Shown: positions 4,735-6,759 of the stretch, piece after piece
How positions within the stretch are numbered: position 1 is the first letter of the stretch
How the letters are laid out: each line of letters begins with the position of its first letter
NCBI GenBank assembly: GCA_034433995.1
Contig: DAOTZU010000138.1
Coordinates: forward strand, 1-6,759
Direction: 5' to 3'
Length of the DNA stretch: 6,759 nt
Source: DAOTZU01 sp034433995
GTDB taxonomy: Bacteria > Chloroflexota > Anaerolineae > UBA1429
Translations under genes and position numbers: made by a program
The notes under the pieces: model-generated
Database searches by the model: none
Seen by the model: the letters and a program-made list of their open reading frames with translations, nothing else
Told to the model about the DNA's origin: nothing

Positions 4735-6255
4735 CTAGCGCGCCGCGGGAAAGCAGCGCCCGGCGATCTCTTGGAGCAAGGGCAAGAGCCGACGATAGCG
4801 CTCCAACTGGTCTCGATAGAGGGCCACCCAACGCGGACGCGGCTCAAAACGGCGCACCACCTTGACCGTGGCTGCCACGGCCTCTTCAAAATTGGCATAG
4901 GCCTCGCTGCCCACGCCGGCGATGAGGGCCGCCCCCAAAGGGGCAGGATCGTTCACCGCGGTGCGCTCCACCGGACGATCCATGATATCGGCCAGGAGCT
5001 GCAGCCAAGCGTCGGAGCGGGCCCCGCCCCCACCGGCACGGTAGCGTTGCACACCGATACCCGCCTTGGCCAGGCGCTCTTGGCCCTCCGCCAAAAAATA
5101 CAGCATCCCCTCCAACAAGGCCTTGATGCATTCCCCCCGGCTGCTCGTCACCTGCAAGCCCAAAATGCCGCCGGTGAAACATTCCCCCAAGCGGGGCGGT
5201 CCGGGCGGCGCGAAAAAGGGCAGCGCCAAAAGGCGCGTCGGCTCGGGAGGCATCTCGGCCAGGAGTTCGGTGTAGATGCTGGCGCCCCTGCGCTGTGCCT
5301 CACGCTTTTCCCCAGGGACAAGGGTCTCGGCGAACCAACGCAAGACCGCGCCGCCGGACTGGGTGTAAAGGACGCTGACAAAAACCTCCGGCACCACGTG
5401 GTGGGCCATATCCAAACCCTGGCCAAAGAGCAGAGAGGTCAACGGGATGGCGTTAAAGGCGGGCACCATGGAAAGATAGCTGCCCAAAAGGCACATGGCC
5501 TGCCCCCCGGAGATGACGCCCAGGCCCAGAGCGCCGCAGGCCAGGTCATAGCCGCCCAGGATCAGGCGAGCGCCCGCCGGCAGGCCCAGCTCGCGGGCCA
5601 CAGGGGTCGAGACGGTGCCCAGGGCCGTGCCGGCGGGGGCCAGCTCCGGAAGTTTGAGGGCCGGCAGCCCGGAGGCCCGCAGAATGTCCGCCGACCATTC
5701 CCGTTGGCGCATATCGAACAGCAGCGTCCGGCTGGCCAAAGAATAATCACAGGTGGAGGCGCCCCCCAGAAGATAAGCGACCAACCCATTCCAAAAAAGA
5801 AACCTGCCGGCGGTCTCCAAGAGGGCGGGCTTGTGCTCGCGCAGCCAACAAAGCCTGGCCAAAGTCCCGCCGCTGGCGGGCAGGTTCCCCGTGATCTCAA
5901 AGAGGCGCTCCGCCCCTAGGGCCTGCTCCACCGCCTGCGGACAGATGAAGCTACGCTGCGCGCTCTGCAGGCCGCCATGGCCGATGATCCGGCCTTCGGG
6001 GGAAAGGAACGCCACCGCCTCGGCCGGCGAAGAGATGCTGAGCGCCCGGATGGGATCCCCTTTGCTCCGGGCCGCCACCTCGGCGATGCACTCGCGGGCG
6101 GCGGCCCAGACGCGCTCGGCGTCCGGCTCGCCATCCTGAGAGGCGCCCGTCGCCGGCCCATATTCCCGATAGGCCTCGGCCAGAGGTTGCCCCTCCAGGG
6201 AAATCACCAACGCCTTGCACCCCGCCGCCCCCAAGGCGATGCCCATCAGACTCAT
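4735..6255 (-). CDS. FGGY-family carbohydrate kinase-like protein (xylulokinase-like), degraded phosphate motif
   Basis: The 506-residue protein matches the FGGY family, ATP-dependent sugar kinases such as xylulokinase, over its full normal length of two actin-like domains. Recognisable parts are CDYSLASRTLLFD (169-181), GGYDLACGALGLG (234-246) with the probable catalytic base D237, SGGAVLRWF (300-308), GGILGL (362-367) followed by ALLEG, and GGGGARSDAWLQLLADIMDRPV (408-429) with PAPLGAAL. The odd part is the N-terminus: family members usually begin with a GIDxGTxG-type phosphate-1 motif, whereas this reads GIALGAAG (5-12), without the Asp and the Thr. The usual sugar-side DxR segment also reads LQSAQRS (96-102). 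Catalysis may be reduced or lost. ATG 6255 has GGGGGG (6261-6266) as RBS. The gene follows a URO-D-family gene on the same strand, has its own promoter candidate, and ends 3 bp before the MITE-like element. Substrate unknown. Confidence 0.92.
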   Translation of the reverse strand: MSLMGIALGAAGCKALVISLEGQPLAEAYREYGPATGASQDGEPDAERVWAAARECIAEVAARSKGDPIRALSISSPAEAVAFLSPEGRIIGHGGLQSAQRSFICPQAVEQALGAERLFEITGNLPASGGTLARLCWLREHKPALLETAGRFLFWNGLVAYLLGGASTCDYSLASRTLLFDMRQREWSADILRASGLPALKLPELAPAGTALGTVSTPVARELGLPAGARLILGGYDLACGALGLGVISGGQAMCLLGSYLSMVPAFNAIPLTSLLFGQGLDMAHHVVPEVFVSVLYTQSGGAVLRWFAETLVPGEKREAQRRGASIYTELLAEMPPEPTRLLALPFFAPPGPPRLGECFTGGILGLQVTSSRGECIKALLEGMLYFLAEGQERLAKAGIGVQRYRAGGGGARSDAWLQLLADIMDRPVERTAVNDPAPLGAALIAGVGSEAYANFEEAVAATVKVVRRFEPRPRWVALYRDQLERYRRLLPLLQEIAGRCFPAAR

Positions 6256-6295
6256 GGTTACCCCCCAACCGCCGCTTCCCCCAGCTTTGACCTAG

Positions 6296-6324
6296 AGGGT
6301 AACAAGAGATAACACTTTTGTCAA
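6296..6324 (-). promoter_or_regulatory. Candidate promoter of the FGGY gene
   Basis: On the minus strand a perfect TTGACA (6319-6324) is followed after 17 bp by TACCCT (6296-6301, 3/6) carrying a TG extension. The -10 is poor, which suits an activator-dependent or repressed sugar gene. Transcription would start near 6289, with a leader of about 34 nt. Confidence 0.5.
6300..6314. repeat. Direct repeat TAACA, 10-bp period, over the FGGY promoter
   Basis: TAACA occurs at 6300-6304 and 6310-6314, one helical turn apart, overlapping the -10 and spacer of the candidate promoter. Such spacing suits a regulator binding one DNA face, but five bases twice may be chance. Confidence 0.25.
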
Positions 6325-6329
6325 GAAAC

Positions 6330-6365
6330 CAGACCCGACAGGTCTGGGGAGACCTGTCGGGTCTG
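6330..6365 (-). terminator. 16-bp perfect hairpin after the URO-D-family gene
   Basis: CAGACCCGACAGGTCT (6330-6345) pairs perfectly with its complement (6350-6365) around a four-base loop. It lies 25 bp past the URO-D-family stop codon and is followed on the minus strand by GTTTCTT, a weak T-tract that runs into the TTGACA of the next promoter. Terminator is the likeliest role. A dispersed repeat or protein-binding palindrome is the alternative; I associate this ACCTGTCGGGTCT-type sequence with repeats in some Chloroflexota, from memory only. Confidence 0.6.
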
Positions 6366-6390
6366 AAGAGCTACGGAAAACCACGCTCCG

Positions 6391-6759
6391 CTAACGCCAC
6401 CAGTGCTTGCTGAGATAATCAAAGTAGAACAGCGCGTTTTCGATGGGGATGTTGGCCGGCAGATGGTTCCCCACGGCAAACATAAAACCTGGGCAATCCA
6501 TGGCCAGCTCCAGTGTCGCGTCGATTTCGGCGATGATCTGCTCCTTGCTGCCGAAGGTCAGCGTGCGCGCGTCCACCTTGCTGCCCAAAAGGGCGTGGGT
6601 CTTGCCATACTTGGCCACGGCCACATCCAACGAGACCATAGGCTCAAAGCACAGGGCATCGGCGCCGGCCGCGACGATATCATCCAGGAACATGGTGTAA
6701 TCGCCATCGGAGGTGAACACCACCTTCTTTCCCGCCTTGTGCAAAACGTCCCAGGCCTC
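6391..6759 (-). CDS. URO-D superfamily protein, C-terminal part (cut by window edge)
   Basis: Only the last 122 residues are present; the frame is open to the window end, so the start lies outside. The sequence fits the C-terminal half of the uroporphyrinogen decarboxylase / MtaA-type methyltransferase TIM barrel: a VVFTSDGDYTMFLDDIVAAG strand-helix unit, DALCFEP, a glycine-rich GSKVDARTLTFGSKEQI segment where the family usually has GNVDxxxLxxG, and GFMFAVGNHLPANIPIENA near the end. Many members outside haem synthesis are methyltransferase-like or of unknown function, and some lie in sugar-use clusters. The FGGY gene downstream on the same strand suggests that context rather than haem synthesis, which is inference. 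The apparent TTG start at 6744 is probably just an internal leucine codon. Ends in TAG, followed by a hairpin at 6330-6365. Confidence 0.86.
   Translation of the reverse strand, partial: EAWDVLHKAGKKVVFTSDGDYTMFLDDIVAAGADALCFEPMVSLDVAVAKYGKTHALLGSKVDARTLTFGSKEQIIAEIDATLELAMDCPGFMFAVGNHLPANIPIENALFYFDYLSKHWWR

Noticed and set aside
4606..5919. 437-codon open frame on the plus strand opposite the FGGY gene
   Set aside because: It is antisense to a clear FGGY gene, rich in Gly, Gln, Arg and His as GC-rich shadow frames are, and starts inside the hairpin element.

Overview
This is a GC-rich bacterial window with dense genes, good Shine-Dalgarno sites and sigma70-type promoters. No gene gives a firm taxonomic marker. 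A rubrerythrin suggests an anaerobic or microaerophilic lifestyle. The paired thymidylate-kinase-like genes, the CYTH-CHAD protein, and the FGGY kinase beside a URO-D-family gene remind me of Chloroflexota (Anaerolineae-type) genomes. That placement is inference, not something the sequence proves.

Left part (1-1298, all minus strand). Rubrerythrin (723-1298) has its own extended -10 promoter and a strong hairpin terminator (675-711). Beyond the terminator lie a candidate promoter (607-634), an 84-codon ORF for a small membrane protein (329-583), and a 33-codon membrane peptide gene (16-117) with a near-perfect AAGGAGG site. A 211-bp non-coding leader separates the two small ORFs.

Middle part (1299-4578). 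A promoter region of about 190 bp fires rubrerythrin leftward and a CYTH-CHAD protein (1493-3055) rightward. The CYTH-CHAD gene converges, with only 4 bp between stop codons, on a two-gene operon of paralogous thymidylate-kinase-like P-loop proteins. That operon is read leftward from a good promoter at 4550-4578. The upstream copy (3767-4528) has an intact Walker A motif. The downstream copy (3060-3770), joined by an ATGA overlap, has arginine in place of the Walker A lysine. CHAD domains bind polyphosphate and CYTH domains are triphosphate tunnel folds, so this block may concern phosphate or nucleotide metabolism; the link between the two units is inference.

Right part (4579-6759). A 141-bp MITE-like element (4591-4731) has terminal inverted repeats and three strong hairpins. 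It sits 3 bp beyond the stop codon of an FGGY carbohydrate-kinase-family gene (4735-6255). That protein keeps the catalytic-base region but has lost the conserved Asp and Thr of the N-terminal phosphate-1 motif. Upstream of it are a promoter with a perfect TTGACA, a 16-bp perfect hairpin, and the 3' end of a URO-D-superfamily gene (6391 to the window edge).

The strongest leads are the Walker A K-to-R copy in the tandem kinase pair, the FGGY protein with a degraded phosphate motif, the hairpin-rich MITE-like element, and the 33-residue membrane peptide.
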